DNA from: Gammaproteobacteria bacterium
Lineage (GTDB): Bacteria > Pseudomonadota > Gammaproteobacteria > GCA-001735895
Length of the DNA stretch: 64,000 nucleotides
Assembly: GCA_030066085.1 (NCBI GenBank)
Contig: JASJCI010000025.1
Coordinates: 1-64,000, forward strand
Reading direction: 5' to 3'
Shown in pieces: positions 8,768 to 18,334 of this stretch (position 1 is its first letter; each line of letters begins with the position of its first letter). Position numbers and translations under genes: made by a program. Below the pieces are notes generated by a model that was not told where the DNA came from, searched no databases, and saw nothing but the letters and a program-made list of their open reading frames with translations.

Positions 8768-9916
8768 ATGCAGCAGGATTACGAGTACCGGGAGCGCGAG
8801 GTCGAACTCGACGAGGCGCGCGAGTTTCGCTTCGGCGAAGGCAAGATCAGCGGCTACGCGGCGGTGTTTCTCGGCGCCATGAGCCTGCTTGCGGTGCTGG
8901 CCTACCTTTATCCCCAGTACCTGACCACGCGCGAACTGCGCGAGGTATACGATCCGGTCCTGCTGCAGAAGGTGCTGAAGTACGGCATGTACTTCTCGCT
9001 GTTCTTCGGCGTGCTGACCTTCGTCCTCGGCGGTTACCGGCGGCTCGGTATCGCCGGGATCGTGCTTACCGGGATCGCGTTCCTGCTCGGGGGTTATGCA
9101 ATCCCGATCCGCGGTGTCGAGTCCAATCGCCTGTCGCTCGGGGTCGACTGGCTGATCCTCGCGTTCCTGCTGTCGACTTTCGTGTTCATGACGCTGGAAA
9201 AACTGTTCCCGCGCTTCCGTAACCAGGTCATCCTGCGCGAGGAATGGGGGCTCGACCTGTTCTACTTCGTGTTCAATCACCTCGCGATTTCCGCGATCCT
9301 GATCTACGCCAACTACCAGGTCAGCCATTTCGAATGGGCGGTCAGTTCGACCGTGCAGGATACCATTCGCGCAACGCCGCTGTGGCTGCAGGTCGTCGTC
9401 ATCGTGCTGGCCGCCGATTTCGTGCTCTACTGGGAGCACCGCATGTACCACGAGGTCAGGCTGCTGTGGCCGATTCACGCCGTGCACCACTCGGTGCGCA
9501 ACCTGGACTGGCTGGCGGGTTCTCGCGGGCACTTCGTGCAGGTCTTTTCCGAGCGCGCGCTGGTCATGATCCCGCTATACCTGCTCGGTGTCGATACGCT
9601 GGCGCTGAACATCTACGTGACCTTCGCCGCGCTGCAGGCGATCCTGATTCACTGCAACGTGAACTTTTCCTTCGGTCCGCTGAAATACGTTTTTGTCACG
9701 CCGCAGTTTCACCACTGGCACCACAGTTCGGAAAAGCCCGCTATCGATACCAACTACGCTGCGCATACCGTGCTGTTCGACTGGCTGTTCGGTACCTACC
9801 ACATGCCCGCCGAACACTGGCCGGCGCACTACGGCACCACCCGGCCGCTGCCCGCGAGTTTTATCGGCCAGTTAATGTACCCGTTAACCGCTGCCAGGCA
9901 CCGCGACGGGGATTGA
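8768..9916 (+). CDS. Fatty acid hydroxylase / sterol desaturase family membrane enzyme
   Basis: 382 residues from ATG 8768. A charged cytoplasmic N-terminus of about 25 residues leads into five or six membrane segments. The histidine clusters that bind the di-iron centre are present: EHRMYH near residue 223, HAVHHS near 239 and HHWHHS near 316. These enzymes use O2 to hydroxylate or desaturate lipids. Bacterial members include hydroxylases of ornithine lipids, carotenoids and sterol-like compounds, and the substrate cannot be read here. An AT-rich stretch upstream (8520-8580) and TATACAT at 8733 are candidates for its promoter. Confidence 0.88.
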   Translation: MQQDYEYREREVELDEAREFRFGEGKISGYAAVFLGAMSLLAVLAYLYPQYLTTRELREVYDPVLLQKVLKYGMYFSLFFGVLTFVLGGYRRLGIAGIVLTGIAFLLGGYAIPIRGVESNRLSLGVDWLILAFLLSTFVFMTLEKLFPRFRNQVILREEWGLDLFYFVFNHLAISAILIYANYQVSHFEWAVSSTVQDTIRATPLWLQVVVIVLAADFVLYWEHRMYHEVRLLWPIHAVHHSVRNLDWLAGSRGHFVQVFSERALVMIPLYLLGVDTLALNIYVTFAALQAILIHCNVNFSFGPLKYVFVTPQFHHWHHSSEKPAIDTNYAAHTVLFDWLFGTYHMPAEHWPAHYGTTRPLPASFIGQLMYPLTAARHRDGD

Positions 9917-10564
9917 ACAGGTTCGCTTGCCGCACCTGAACAGGGCGGTTTCCTGCCGGCACTCCCGGCTTGCCGTCATTCCCGGCTGCGCGCATGCCGT
10001 CCATCTCGAAAAGCCGGGCCTGTTCAACGCGGTACTGCAGGACTTCCTCGGCCCGTAGCCGGTTGACGCGGAAGCCGACCGATTCCGCGCAGTGCCCCGC
10101 GGAGGCACCCCGAATTCGACCGTTGGTCGAAAATCTGGCCGCAAAATCCGTGTTTTTTCCCGAAACGTGTCTTATTCCCGATATTCGGTCTTTTTGCCGC
10201 TTGTCGGCCGTTTTGTACCGCCTGTCCCCGGCACGGATCGATCGAATCGGTACCGGGACCGGTGTGCGGTGTGATGTTGGTCAAAAAATGTCCGCCCGGG
10301 GTGCCGAAATGCAGGCGCAGCAAGGATTTCGCCGGTAGGCCGGGTAAACCTGGGCTATACATATCTGTCCGAAGTCAAGTTAAAGGAGTCACAAAATTGG
10401 CCAGGCCCGTTTTCATGGGTATCGGCGCAGGCCAAGTGACGAGCAAAGGGGGCCCGGGCGCGCATGTCACGCCCGCTGCATACCAGGGGTCAGGGATGCC
10501 CGCGTTTAACCAACCGCAGCGCCGAACGCAAGATCAACAGCCGATCGTGGGTGGAGTCTGAGCC
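9917..10564. other. Gene-free leader region of the chemosensory operon
   Basis: 648 bases without a convincing gene; the short frames here have no start signals or family likeness. The right half probably holds the operon promoter and a leader. At 10397-10435, TTGGCC pairs with GGCCAA around an inner hairpin GCCCGT-TTTC-ATGGGT (10405-10420), and a second hairpin GGGCG/CGCCC lies near 10455-10475. CTATACATAT near 10354 is a weak -10 candidate. I do not recognise a known riboswitch. Confidence 0.5.
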
Positions 10565-11344
10565 ATGCACGACGGTAATTACCTGAGTTTTCTCGGCCTC
10601 ACCGAGCTCGAAATAAAGGTGCTCAAGAGCATCTTTACGCTCGCGCCGAAGCTCAAGGAAAACTTTTTGCTGATCCCGCCCGAGCAAATCGAGCGCGCGG
10701 ATGTCATCCTGGTCAACGGCGACGATCCCGCTGCGATTCGCACCTGGACCGAACTGCGCCAGGACAACCAGCTGCTGGCCTCGCTGATGCTGACCGACAA
10801 CGCCGATCTCACCGGTGGCGACAATACCATTCAGCGGCCGATCCGCGTGCAGAAGCTGATCGCGGCGCTGGAAAACATCGTCGACAGTACTTCCGTCGAC
10901 ATTACGACCACGAACATCGACCAGGGCGAGGAAAAGTCGGCCGCGCTCGACATCCTGGTGGTCGACGACAGTTTCCCGGTGCGCAAGTACATGCAGCACA
11001 AGCTCGAGGAGCTGGCCAGGTTCCCGATCAATATCAGCTTTGCCGCCAATGGCGAGGAAGCGATTCACAAGGCGGCGCAGCACGACTACGGCCTGATCTT
11101 TCTCGATGTAATGATGGAAGGCATGGACGGTTACAAGGTCTGCAAGCACATCAAGGCCGGGCGGGGCGCTTACGTGGTCATGCTGACCAGCAAGAAATCA
11201 CCGTTCGACAAGGTGCGGGGCACCATGTCCGGTTGCGACGCCTACGTCACCAAGCCGCCGGCCGACGAGCGCCTGGCCGAGGAGCTGAACAAGAGCGTTG
11301 CCCGGCGAACCGCCCAGTTCGCCCAGGTTGCGCAGGCGCGCTGA
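10565..11344 (+). CDS. Response regulator with N-terminal partner domain (PilG-like position)
   Basis: 259 residues. Residues ~128-250 are a receiver domain: acidic pair in LVVDDSFPVRKYM, phosphoacceptor Asp in LIFLDVMMEGMDGYKVC, and Lys in YVTKPPADE. Residues 1-110 look like a degenerate receiver or adaptor domain (VILVNGDDP, LASLMLTDN) without the acidic pocket. It is the first gene of the chemosensory operon, where PilG stands in Pil-Chp systems, although PilG itself is a single receiver. No DNA-binding domain is present, so output is probably by protein contact. Confidence 0.8.
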   Translation: MHDGNYLSFLGLTELEIKVLKSIFTLAPKLKENFLLIPPEQIERADVILVNGDDPAAIRTWTELRQDNQLLASLMLTDNADLTGGDNTIQRPIRVQKLIAALENIVDSTSVDITTTNIDQGEEKSAALDILVVDDSFPVRKYMQHKLEELARFPINISFAANGEEAIHKAAQHDYGLIFLDVMMEGMDGYKVCKHIKAGRGAYVVMLTSKKSPFDKVRGTMSGCDAYVTKPPADERLAEELNKSVARRTAQFAQVAQAR

Positions 11345-11417
11345 ACGGGCGGATCAACGACAGCGCTAACGAATCAACAACTGACACGAACTTGAAACAC
11401 GACTGGAGACAAACGAC

Positions 11418-11783
11418 ATGGCGATGAAAAAAGTACTGGTGGTCGACGACACCGCCGCGCACCTGCAGCAGCTGAAGGAAATCGTATCCGACGCCGGCTA
11501 CCAGGTGATTACCGCAACCTCGGGCAAGGAAGCGGTGCAGAAAACCCAGGCGGAGAAGCCGAGCATGGTGTTCATGGATATCGTCATGGACGATCTCGAC
11601 GGCTACGGCGCCTGCCGCGAAATCACGCGCAACGACGACACCAGCGATATCCCGGTGGTTTTCGTCAGCACCAAGAACCAGCGCGCCGATCACATCTGGG
11701 CGGAGAAGCAGGGTGCCAAGGCACTGCTGACCAAGCCGATCGACAGCGACGTGATCGTCAAGCAGCTGAACACCTACATCTGA
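11418..11783 (+). CDS. Single-domain CheY-like response regulator (PilH-like)
   Basis: 121 residues, a bare receiver domain. KVLVVDDTAAHLQQLKEI supplies the acidic pair, VFMDIVMDDLDGYGACR the phosphoacceptor Asp, and the conserved Thr/Ser and Lys are in VVFVSTKNQ and ALLTKPID. The start at 11418 (MAMKK) has GGAGA 9 bases upstream; ATG 11424 is the alternative. It sits between the first response regulator and CheW, with 7 bp to the latter. In Pil-Chp systems the second regulator often acts as a phosphate sink or counter-regulator. Confidence 0.87.
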   Translation: MAMKKVLVVDDTAAHLQQLKEIVSDAGYQVITATSGKEAVQKTQAEKPSMVFMDIVMDDLDGYGACREITRNDDTSDIPVVFVSTKNQRADHIWAEKQGAKALLTKPIDSDVIVKQLNTYI

Positions 11784-11790
11784 TTTCGCG

Positions 11791-12336
11791 ATGAGCTCCG
11801 CACCCGCACGACAGCAACCCGGCCTGCCGGTCGACGATGTCTCGAAGCAGGACCTCGCAACCGGCGAGGACCTGCTGTTCGACCTCGGCGCCGCGGTCGG
11901 TGACGACCACGACCTGCAGGTACACACCGTGCTGATCGGCAACATCGGGCTGGTGCTGCCGAAGCACGAAATCAGTGAACTGATCGACCGCCCGGCGGTC
12001 TGCAGCCTGCCCAATACCCTGACGTGGTTCGACGGGGTCATCAGCGTGCGCGGCAGCATGATCCCGGTGTTCGACCTGCACCAGCTGTTTTCGATCGAGG
12101 CGCCGGCAGGCAAGCGACGCCTGATCGTGGTCGGCCAGAACGAGACCGCGGCCGCGTTCTGGGTGGACGATTTTCCGCGGCTGCTGGTGCTCGACGACGA
12201 TGACGTCACGACCGCCGAGCCGCCGCTGCCGTCGCTGATCCGCGCGCATGCGCAACGCTTCTTCCTCAAGCAAGACCAGGCCTGGGTCGAATGGGACGTG
12301 CAGGCCTTCTTCAGCGCGCTCGGCGAAAAACTGTAG
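11791..12336 (+). CDS. CheW-like adaptor protein (PilI-like)
   Basis: 181 residues. After a ~40-residue N-terminal extension the CheW fold follows: VHTVLIGNIGLVLPKHEISELID, WFDGVISVRGSMIPVFDLHQLF with the G-x-I-x-x-R-G core, and RRLIVVGQNE. It should couple the CheA kinase to the receptor encoded two genes downstream. The gap to the preceding cheY-like gene is 7 bp, so co-translation is likely. Confidence 0.85.
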   Translation: MSSAPARQQPGLPVDDVSKQDLATGEDLLFDLGAAVGDDHDLQVHTVLIGNIGLVLPKHEISELIDRPAVCSLPNTLTWFDGVISVRGSMIPVFDLHQLFSIEAPAGKRRLIVVGQNETAAAFWVDDFPRLLVLDDDDVTTAEPPLPSLIRAHAQRFFLKQDQAWVEWDVQAFFSALGEKL

Positions 12337-12388
12337 CGATGATTTATCAATAACGACGCAATCCAATATCGATCCGGAGAATTGAGTC

Positions 12389-12961
12389 ATGTTTCGAAAA
12401 ATCCTGTTTATCTCACTGCTGGTCGCTCCCGGCCTCGCGTTGGCCAACGACTATAGCCAGCAAGAGCTCGAGGACCTGCTCGCGACCAAGATCCGCTTCG
12501 CGCAGCACATGGCGCTCAACCCGAGTATCGTGCGCGCGGTCGAATCACAGAACAACGAGCAAATCGCGCTGGCCGAGATCAAGCGTCGCGACGACGAATG
12601 GAAGAATGCCGACGGCGCACCCATCGCGTTGATCCGGGACGTTACCGGCAACCGGGTGGCGCGCTACTTCCAGCGCCGGGTGGAAAACAACAGCGCGATC
12701 GACGAGGTGTTCCTGACCGACAACCAGGGCGCCAACGTCGCCGCCTTCCCGCCCACCAGTGACTACTGGCAGGGTGACGAGGAGAAGTGGACCGCGTCCT
12801 ACAACAACGGTAACGGCGTGGTGTTCATCGGTCCGCTCGAATTCGACGACAGTACCCAGAAGACCCAGGTGCAGATCAGTGCGCCGATCCTGTCGCAGGA
12901 CCGCACCGTGGGTGTGCTCGTGCTGGGTGTCTCGGTCGACTACCTGAACCTGCAGCAGTAG
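12389..12961 (+). CDS. Secreted single-Cache-like sensor protein
   Basis: 190 residues with a signal peptide (FRKILFISLLVAPGLALA) and no later membrane segment, so it should be periplasmic. The body follows the Cache/PDC sensor pattern: a long N-terminal helix (LEDLLATKIRFAQHMALNPSI), then IDEVFLTDNQGANVAAFPPTSDYWQGDEEKW and a C-terminal strand pair ISAPILSQDRTVGVLVLGVSVD. Such domains usually sit in the extracytoplasmic part of receptors, for example sensing small carboxylates or amines. Here the domain is a separate soluble protein encoded directly before the MCP gene, which suggests a binding protein presented to that receptor. Confidence 0.72.
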   Translation: MFRKILFISLLVAPGLALANDYSQQELEDLLATKIRFAQHMALNPSIVRAVESQNNEQIALAEIKRRDDEWKNADGAPIALIRDVTGNRVARYFQRRVENNSAIDEVFLTDNQGANVAAFPPTSDYWQGDEEKWTASYNNGNGVVFIGPLEFDDSTQKTQVQISAPILSQDRTVGVLVLGVSVDYLNLQQ

Positions 12962-13014
12962 GCAGTTCGACAATCAATCAATCAAGTTAGCAACAGTGGC
13001 ATAGGGCTTGAATC

Positions 13015-14823
13015 ATGTTTAGTAACAGCAAAATCAGTCGCCGACTCGTCATCCTGATCGCCGCGATGACCCTGACGATCGTCTCGATCGGCGGCGTAAC
13101 CATGGTCGGCATGACCGGAATGGTGGCCGACACCGCAACCCTGAACGCCAAGACGGCGGAAGCCGCGGCCTTCTCGCGGATCGCCGGCTCGGTGCGTTAT
13201 TACATGCTCGACGTGGGCCAGGAACTCTCCGCCGGCTCGCTCGAATGGGAGCAGGCGGAAAGCCTGCTCGCGACCGGTTCCGAGGAATTCGAGCGACTGT
13301 GGCAGGCGCAGCAGGCAACCATCGCGGCGGATCCGAAAAACCGCGAATTTTTCGAAGACAGCTTCGGCCTCGAGGTCGAACTGGTGCGCGAGGGTTACAA
13401 GGAGCTGTCGACCCTGGTTGCCGCGCGCGATATCGACCGGCTGCTGGTGTGGGTCATCAACGAATTGCGCGGTTATGCCGACCCGTTCCTGAACTCGGCG
13501 GACGCGCTGTCCAACCTGAGTTCCTACGAGGCGAAAGCGATTTACGAGGAAAGCGAGCGGCTGGCGAACGTCTACCTGATGACCGCCGCGCTGGTAATCC
13601 TGGTCGGTTTCCTGGTTGCGATGTTCCTCGGTTCGCAGGTGTATGGCTCGATCACCGGCCCGATTTCGACCATCTCGGATATCGTGCAAAAGGTTGCCAG
13701 GGGTGATCTCGAGGCGCGCACCGAGCTGACCACCAGCGACGAACTGGGTGAACTCGCCACCGCCTTCGACAACATGCTGGACGAACGCGTATCGTCGATG
13801 GCGCAGGTATCGCGCGACAACGAGAACCTCAACAACTCGGTCATCATGCTGCTCGAGGCGGTATCGGATCTGAGTAATCGTGATCTCACCGTACACGTGC
13901 CGATCGCCGAGGACGTGACCGGCCCGGTGGCGGACGCGATGAACATGCTGACCACCGAAACCGCGCGCGTACTGGCGCAGATACGCCAGATTTCGAACCA
14001 GGTCGCGCAGGCGGCGGCCATGGTGGAATCGCAGGGCGGCAAGATCAACCAGCTCGCGGACGAGGAGCGCGCCATCATCGAGGACACGATGACCAAGCTC
14101 GACGAGGCGTCGAAAACCATGGTGCTGATCGCCCGCCAGGCAAAAGCGAGTAACGATATCGCCGCGCGCGCGACCGAGTCGACCGAGGAAGCGCTGCAGA
14201 CGGTAACCCGCACCACCCAGGGCATGAACGAAATCCGCGAAACGATCGCCGAAACCGAGAAACGCATCAAGCGTCTCGGTGAACGCTCGCAGGAAATCAA
14301 CGGCGTGGTCGAGATCATCAACAACATCGCGGAACGCACCCACATCCTGTCGCTGAACGCCTCGATGCAGGCCGCCGCGGCGGGTGATGCCGGCCGCGGT
14401 TTCGCGGTGGTTGCCAACGAGGTTCAGCGCCTCGCCGAATCGTCGCGCGACTCGACCTCGGAAATCGCGGGCCTGGTCAACAACATCCAGGTGGAGACCG
14501 CGGAAACCATGGCGGCGATGAACAAGGCTATCGCGCAGGTGGTCGAGGGTTCCGAGCTGGCGCAGACTTCCGGTGTCAAGATGCAGACGACCCAGGAGAC
14601 CACCGCCGAGCTGGTAAGCGCGGTAGAGCAGATCGCCAAGCGTTCGATGCTGCAGGCCCAGGTCACCCGGGCGCTGCTGTCGAAAGCGGAGGAAGCGCAG
14701 AAGTCTACCGAGGAAACCAACAGCGAGATCAAGCTGCAGGCCGACCAGGCGACCAACCTGGTGCAGTTCTCGCAGCAGCTGCTGGAATCGGTCAACGTGT
14801 TCCGGCTGCCGGAGGCTTCCTGA
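13015..14823 (+). CDS. Methyl-accepting chemotaxis protein (PilJ-like receptor)
   Basis: 602 residues. The first membrane segment is at ~8-30, the periplasmic region at ~31-180, the second segment at ~185-207 (TAALVILVGFLVAMFLG), HAMP at ~208-262, and a coiled signalling domain follows. The conserved tip (ILSLNASMQAAAAGDAG, then GRGFAVVANEVQRLAESS) begins near residue 444; the usual IEAARAGE is SMQAAAAGD here, as in PilJ-type receptors. No C-terminal NWETF-like pentapeptide tether is present, in keeping with the absence of cheR and cheB from the operon. Its sensory partner may be the Cache protein encoded just upstream. Confidence 0.9.
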   Translation: MFSNSKISRRLVILIAAMTLTIVSIGGVTMVGMTGMVADTATLNAKTAEAAAFSRIAGSVRYYMLDVGQELSAGSLEWEQAESLLATGSEEFERLWQAQQATIAADPKNREFFEDSFGLEVELVREGYKELSTLVAARDIDRLLVWVINELRGYADPFLNSADALSNLSSYEAKAIYEESERLANVYLMTAALVILVGFLVAMFLGSQVYGSITGPISTISDIVQKVARGDLEARTELTTSDELGELATAFDNMLDERVSSMAQVSRDNENLNNSVIMLLEAVSDLSNRDLTVHVPIAEDVTGPVADAMNMLTTETARVLAQIRQISNQVAQAAAMVESQGGKINQLADEERAIIEDTMTKLDEASKTMVLIARQAKASNDIAARATESTEEALQTVTRTTQGMNEIRETIAETEKRIKRLGERSQEINGVVEIINNIAERTHILSLNASMQAAAAGDAGRGFAVVANEVQRLAESSRDSTSEIAGLVNNIQVETAETMAAMNKAIAQVVEGSELAQTSGVKMQTTQETTAELVSAVEQIAKRSMLQAQVTRALLSKAEEAQKSTEETNSEIKLQADQATNLVQFSQQLLESVNVFRLPEAS

Positions 14824-14880
14824 GCGCGGGTTCGAACGGTCGATACCCGCAGCCGCCGCTAACGATGAATCGGTAAATCG

Positions 14881-17800
14881 ATGACAGATCAAAACACGGA
14901 CAACCTCGATGCGTTGCTGACGCTGCTCGAACTGGCGCATGCCGACGTTGCCGACAGTCTCGGCGACGACGGTGCGGTGGAGGGTGACGCGTTGCGCCAG
15001 GCCTGCGCGGGGCACCTCGAGAACCTGCTGTGGGCCGCGGAACAGGCCGGTGCCGGTAACCTGTACCTGGTCGCGGACGCGCTGCAGACGCATCTCCTCA
15101 ACCCGGCGACCGCTATCGATGTGGCTACTGCCGCCCGGTTGCTGGACTGGTTCGGTGACGCACGGCTCTACGTCGAGGCGCCGACCGAAGAGTTTGCGCG
15201 GGCGCTGCTCGAACCGCTGCCGCCGGAACTGCGCGCGGGCCTGCTGCCGCTGCTGACCGCCGGCGACGAAGAGGAACGGGCCGCGGCTGTATTTCCCGAG
15301 GAGCCGGTGACGTCGTTTCCGCGGGAGGACGCGGATGTCTTTCCCGGCGAAGACCCGGTAGTCGCTTTCCCGGTCATGCACGACGAGGTCGGGTCCGCGG
15401 CGGACACCCCCGAATTCGACCAGGACGACCTGCTCGGCATGCTGGCTTTCGAGCTGCAGGAGGTTGCTCCCCGGCTCGATTCACTGGCCCGACAGCTGGC
15501 CGCGGCGGATGCGGGCGAGGCGTCGGCGGCGCTGGTGCAGGATTACCTCGAGATTCTCGGCCGGGTCGAAACCACTGCCGCCGAGCTCGATTTGCGGGGG
15601 CTGACTTTTGTTTGCGGCTTCCTCGACACCAACCTCGCGTTGATTGCCACGCGCGACGGTGACGCGCGGCTCGAGGCCATCGACGTGCTGCGCGGCTGGC
15701 CCGCGGTGGTCATCGATCATCTCGTGCACCCTGAGGACGACAGCCGCTGTCTCGCGGTGGTCGATCACCTCGAGTCACCGGCCTGGCCGCAACCGGTGCC
15801 GTACCGCGACCTGCGCACGCTGATCGAGGGCCTGGCGAAGTCGGTCGAGGTCAGCAGCGAATTCGTCGCCGAGGCGCGCGCGGTCGAAGCGACCGCGCAA
15901 GACGTGTTGCTGGAAATCTCGGCCGATACCAGCGCCGAACTCATCGAGGCCTTCTTTGCCGAGTCGCCGGGTCACGCCGAGGCCCTGTCGGGCCTGACCG
16001 CCGCGATTACCCGCGGCGTCGACGTACAGGCCAACGTCGAGGCTGCGCAGCGCATCGCGCATACGCTGAAAGGCTCCGGTAACCTGATCGGCGCACAGGG
16101 ACTGGCCAACGTGTCGCATCATCTCGAGGATATCCTCGAGTTCATCGCCCGCCACCAGTTTCAGCCGCCCGCGGCACTCGCGCACACGATGCAGGAAGCC
16201 AGCGACCTGGTCGAGGCCATGATCGAGGCCCTGCAGGGCATGGTGCCGCCGCCCGCGGAGGCGCAACGCGTGCTGCAGGATGTGCTCGACTGGGCCAACC
16301 GGATCGACAGTGGACGCATGCGCGAGAGCGACTATGCCGATTCCGCGGCGCGGCCCGATATAGCGCCACCGTCGGTCCCGGTAGAAGACCTGCCGCACCC
16401 GGATCGCCGCCGGGTCGAGCCCGAACCCGTAGCCCCGGCGCCGGCCGAGGACGCGGCCGCGAGCGCGGCCCCCGCGGCCGAGGAAACGGTGCGCGTACCG
16501 CTCAGGCTGCTCGACAGTATCTTTCGCATCGTCAGTGAAACCGCGATCACGGGCGCCCAGATCCAGGAACGCCTGAACCGGCTCGAGGGTGGTGAAAAAC
16601 TGATCCGCAACAACGACGGCCACCTGCAGCAGCAGCGTTACGAGCTGGAAAATCTCGTCAGCGTGCGCAGCATGGCGGCCAAGCACCGCGGCCAGGCAAT
16701 GGGTGCCGACGGCGAATTCGATGCGCTGGAAATGGACGAATACGACGAGTTTTACAGCGCAACCCATGCCTATATCGAGGCGGTAGCGGACTCACGCGAA
16801 ATCCTGCGTGGATTTACCGGCGAGGTTTACGAACTCGATTCGCTGTTCGTCGAGCAGCAGCGGCTCAACAAGGAACTGCAGCAGATGGTCATGACCACGC
16901 GCCTGGTTCCGGTCAGCACGATCGCGTCGCGACTGCAGCGGACGGTGCGCCAGGTCTGTCGCACCACCGGCAAGCAGGCCGAGCTGTCGATCTATGGCCA
17001 GGAACTGCTGCTCGACGGCGACGTGCTGAGCAAGCTCGCCGATCCGCTGATGCACATGTTGCGCAACGCGGTCGACCACGGCATCGAGGATTTCGATACG
17101 CGCGTGGGTGCCGGTAAACCGCCGGTGGGCCAGATCATGCTGGAGTTCGTGCAGGAGGGTAACAACGTGGTCGTCAACTGCAGCGACGACGGTTGCGGCC
17201 TCGACTACGGGCGCATTCGCGCCACCGCGATCGAGCGCGGGCTGATTACGGCCGACGATGCGCGCGATAACGAGGCGCTCGCACTGCTGATCCTGCAGAC
17301 CGGTTTCTCCACCCGCGAGCAGGTCACCCAGGTCTCCGGGCGCGGCGTCGGCATGGACGTGGTCAACAACACGATCCAGGCACTCAACGGCACGATGAAG
17401 GTCGGCGACGGCGAAGACGGCGGCACCCGCATTTCGCTGCGCCTGCCGATCACGCTGCTGACCAGCCACTGCCTGCTGACCGGGGTCGGCAAGCAAAATC
17501 TGTACGCCATTCCGACCCTGTCGCTGACGCAGATCCTGTCGCCCGGCACCGGCTTCATCGAGAACCTCGGCGACGAGCTGAGTTACCGGCTCGATGACGA
17601 AATCTACCCGGCGCACACCCTCAATGCACTGATCGGATCGGCCGACCGGCATATGCGCGACAACCTCGACCAGTACAACGTCGTGCTGGTGCAGACCGCC
17701 AACGGCGTTGCCGCGGTGGTGGTCGAGCGCGTGGTCACCAGTTACGACCTCGTGGTCAAGAACATGGGGGCTTACGTCAAGTCGATCAGCGGTATCGCCG

Positions 17801-18303
17801 GCGTGTCGATGCTCGGTAACGGTGACGTGGTGCCGGTGCTCGACCTGGCGGCGATGGTGCAGGCGCGGGAAAACTCGGAGCTGGATACGGGTCGCATCAA
17901 TGCCGAGGCGGAGGCCGCCGAGGCGCCCGGGCTGCCGAAGGTGCTGATCGTCGACGATTCGCTCAGCGTGCGCAATTCGCTCGGCCAGTTGATGCGCGAC
18001 AGCGGCTACGAGGCGCTGCTCGCACGTGACGGTCTCGAGGCGATCAATATCATTCGCGCCGAGCATCCGGATATCGTGCTGACCGACCTCGAGATGCCGC
18101 GCATGAACGGCTTCGACCTGGTCAGCTATATCCGCAACACCAGCGATCAGCCGAGCCTGCCGGTGGTGATGATTACCTCGAGAAACATGGCCAAGCACCG
18201 GCAGCAGGCGGAAACCGCCGGCGTGAATCGCTTCATCGCCAAACCTTTCATCGACGATGAAATCCTCGATTGCATCGAAACGGAGCTTTCGCTGATGGCG
18301 TGA
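14881..18303 (+). CDS. Hybrid CheA histidine kinase (ChpA-like)
   Basis: 1140 residues. Two degenerate helical regions (~1-130 and ~185-335), reminiscent of the FimV/ChpA-type N-terminus, come first. Next are a true HPt domain with His394 in RIAHTLKGSGNLIG, a Pro/Ala linker (~470-535), a dimerisation region, and an HATPase with N-box LRNAVDHGIED (Asn729) and a glycine box GRGVGMDVV. A CheW-like domain (~860-1010) and a C-terminal receiver with Asp1069 in VLTDLEMPRMNGFD complete it. ChpA of Pseudomonas has several HPt domains; only one here keeps the phosphorylatable His motif. It is the central kinase of the operon and its receiver may act as an internal phosphate sink. Confidence 0.9.
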   Translation: MTDQNTDNLDALLTLLELAHADVADSLGDDGAVEGDALRQACAGHLENLLWAAEQAGAGNLYLVADALQTHLLNPATAIDVATAARLLDWFGDARLYVEAPTEEFARALLEPLPPELRAGLLPLLTAGDEEERAAAVFPEEPVTSFPREDADVFPGEDPVVAFPVMHDEVGSAADTPEFDQDDLLGMLAFELQEVAPRLDSLARQLAAADAGEASAALVQDYLEILGRVETTAAELDLRGLTFVCGFLDTNLALIATRDGDARLEAIDVLRGWPAVVIDHLVHPEDDSRCLAVVDHLESPAWPQPVPYRDLRTLIEGLAKSVEVSSEFVAEARAVEATAQDVLLEISADTSAELIEAFFAESPGHAEALSGLTAAITRGVDVQANVEAAQRIAHTLKGSGNLIGAQGLANVSHHLEDILEFIARHQFQPPAALAHTMQEASDLVEAMIEALQGMVPPPAEAQRVLQDVLDWANRIDSGRMRESDYADSAARPDIAPPSVPVEDLPHPDRRRVEPEPVAPAPAEDAAASAAPAAEETVRVPLRLLDSIFRIVSETAITGAQIQERLNRLEGGEKLIRNNDGHLQQQRYELENLVSVRSMAAKHRGQAMGADGEFDALEMDEYDEFYSATHAYIEAVADSREILRGFTGEVYELDSLFVEQQRLNKELQQMVMTTRLVPVSTIASRLQRTVRQVCRTTGKQAELSIYGQELLLDGDVLSKLADPLMHMLRNAVDHGIEDFDTRVGAGKPPVGQIMLEFVQEGNNVVVNCSDDGCGLDYGRIRATAIERGLITADDARDNEALALLILQTGFSTREQVTQVSGRGVGMDVVNNTIQALNGTMKVGDGEDGGTRISLRLPITLLTSHCLLTGVGKQNLYAIPTLSLTQILSPGTGFIENLGDELSYRLDDEIYPAHTLNALIGSADRHMRDNLDQYNVVLVQTANGVAAVVVERVVTSYDLVVKNMGAYVKSISGIAGVSMLGNGDVVPVLDLAAMVQARENSELDTGRINAEAEAAEAPGLPKVLIVDDSLSVRNSLGQLMRDSGYEALLARDGLEAINIIRAEHPDIVLTDLEMPRMNGFDLVSYIRNTSDQPSLPVVMITSRNMAKHRQQAETAGVNRFIAKPFIDDEILDCIETELSLMA

Positions 18304-18334
18304 GCCGTAATGAAAAGCAAATAGGATACCTGCT

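Noticed and set aside
10390-10475. Cyclic-di-GMP riboswitch
   Set aside because: The conserved GEMM internal sequences are not present; only simple hairpins are seen.
10262-10561. 99-residue frame ahead of the chemosensory operon
   Set aside because: No ribosome binding site, no family likeness, and it runs through the hairpin region.
12982-15381. 799-residue minus-strand frame opposite the receptor gene
   Set aside because: Arg/Gly/Leu-rich antisense of the MCP and the start of the cheA-like gene; no family likeness.
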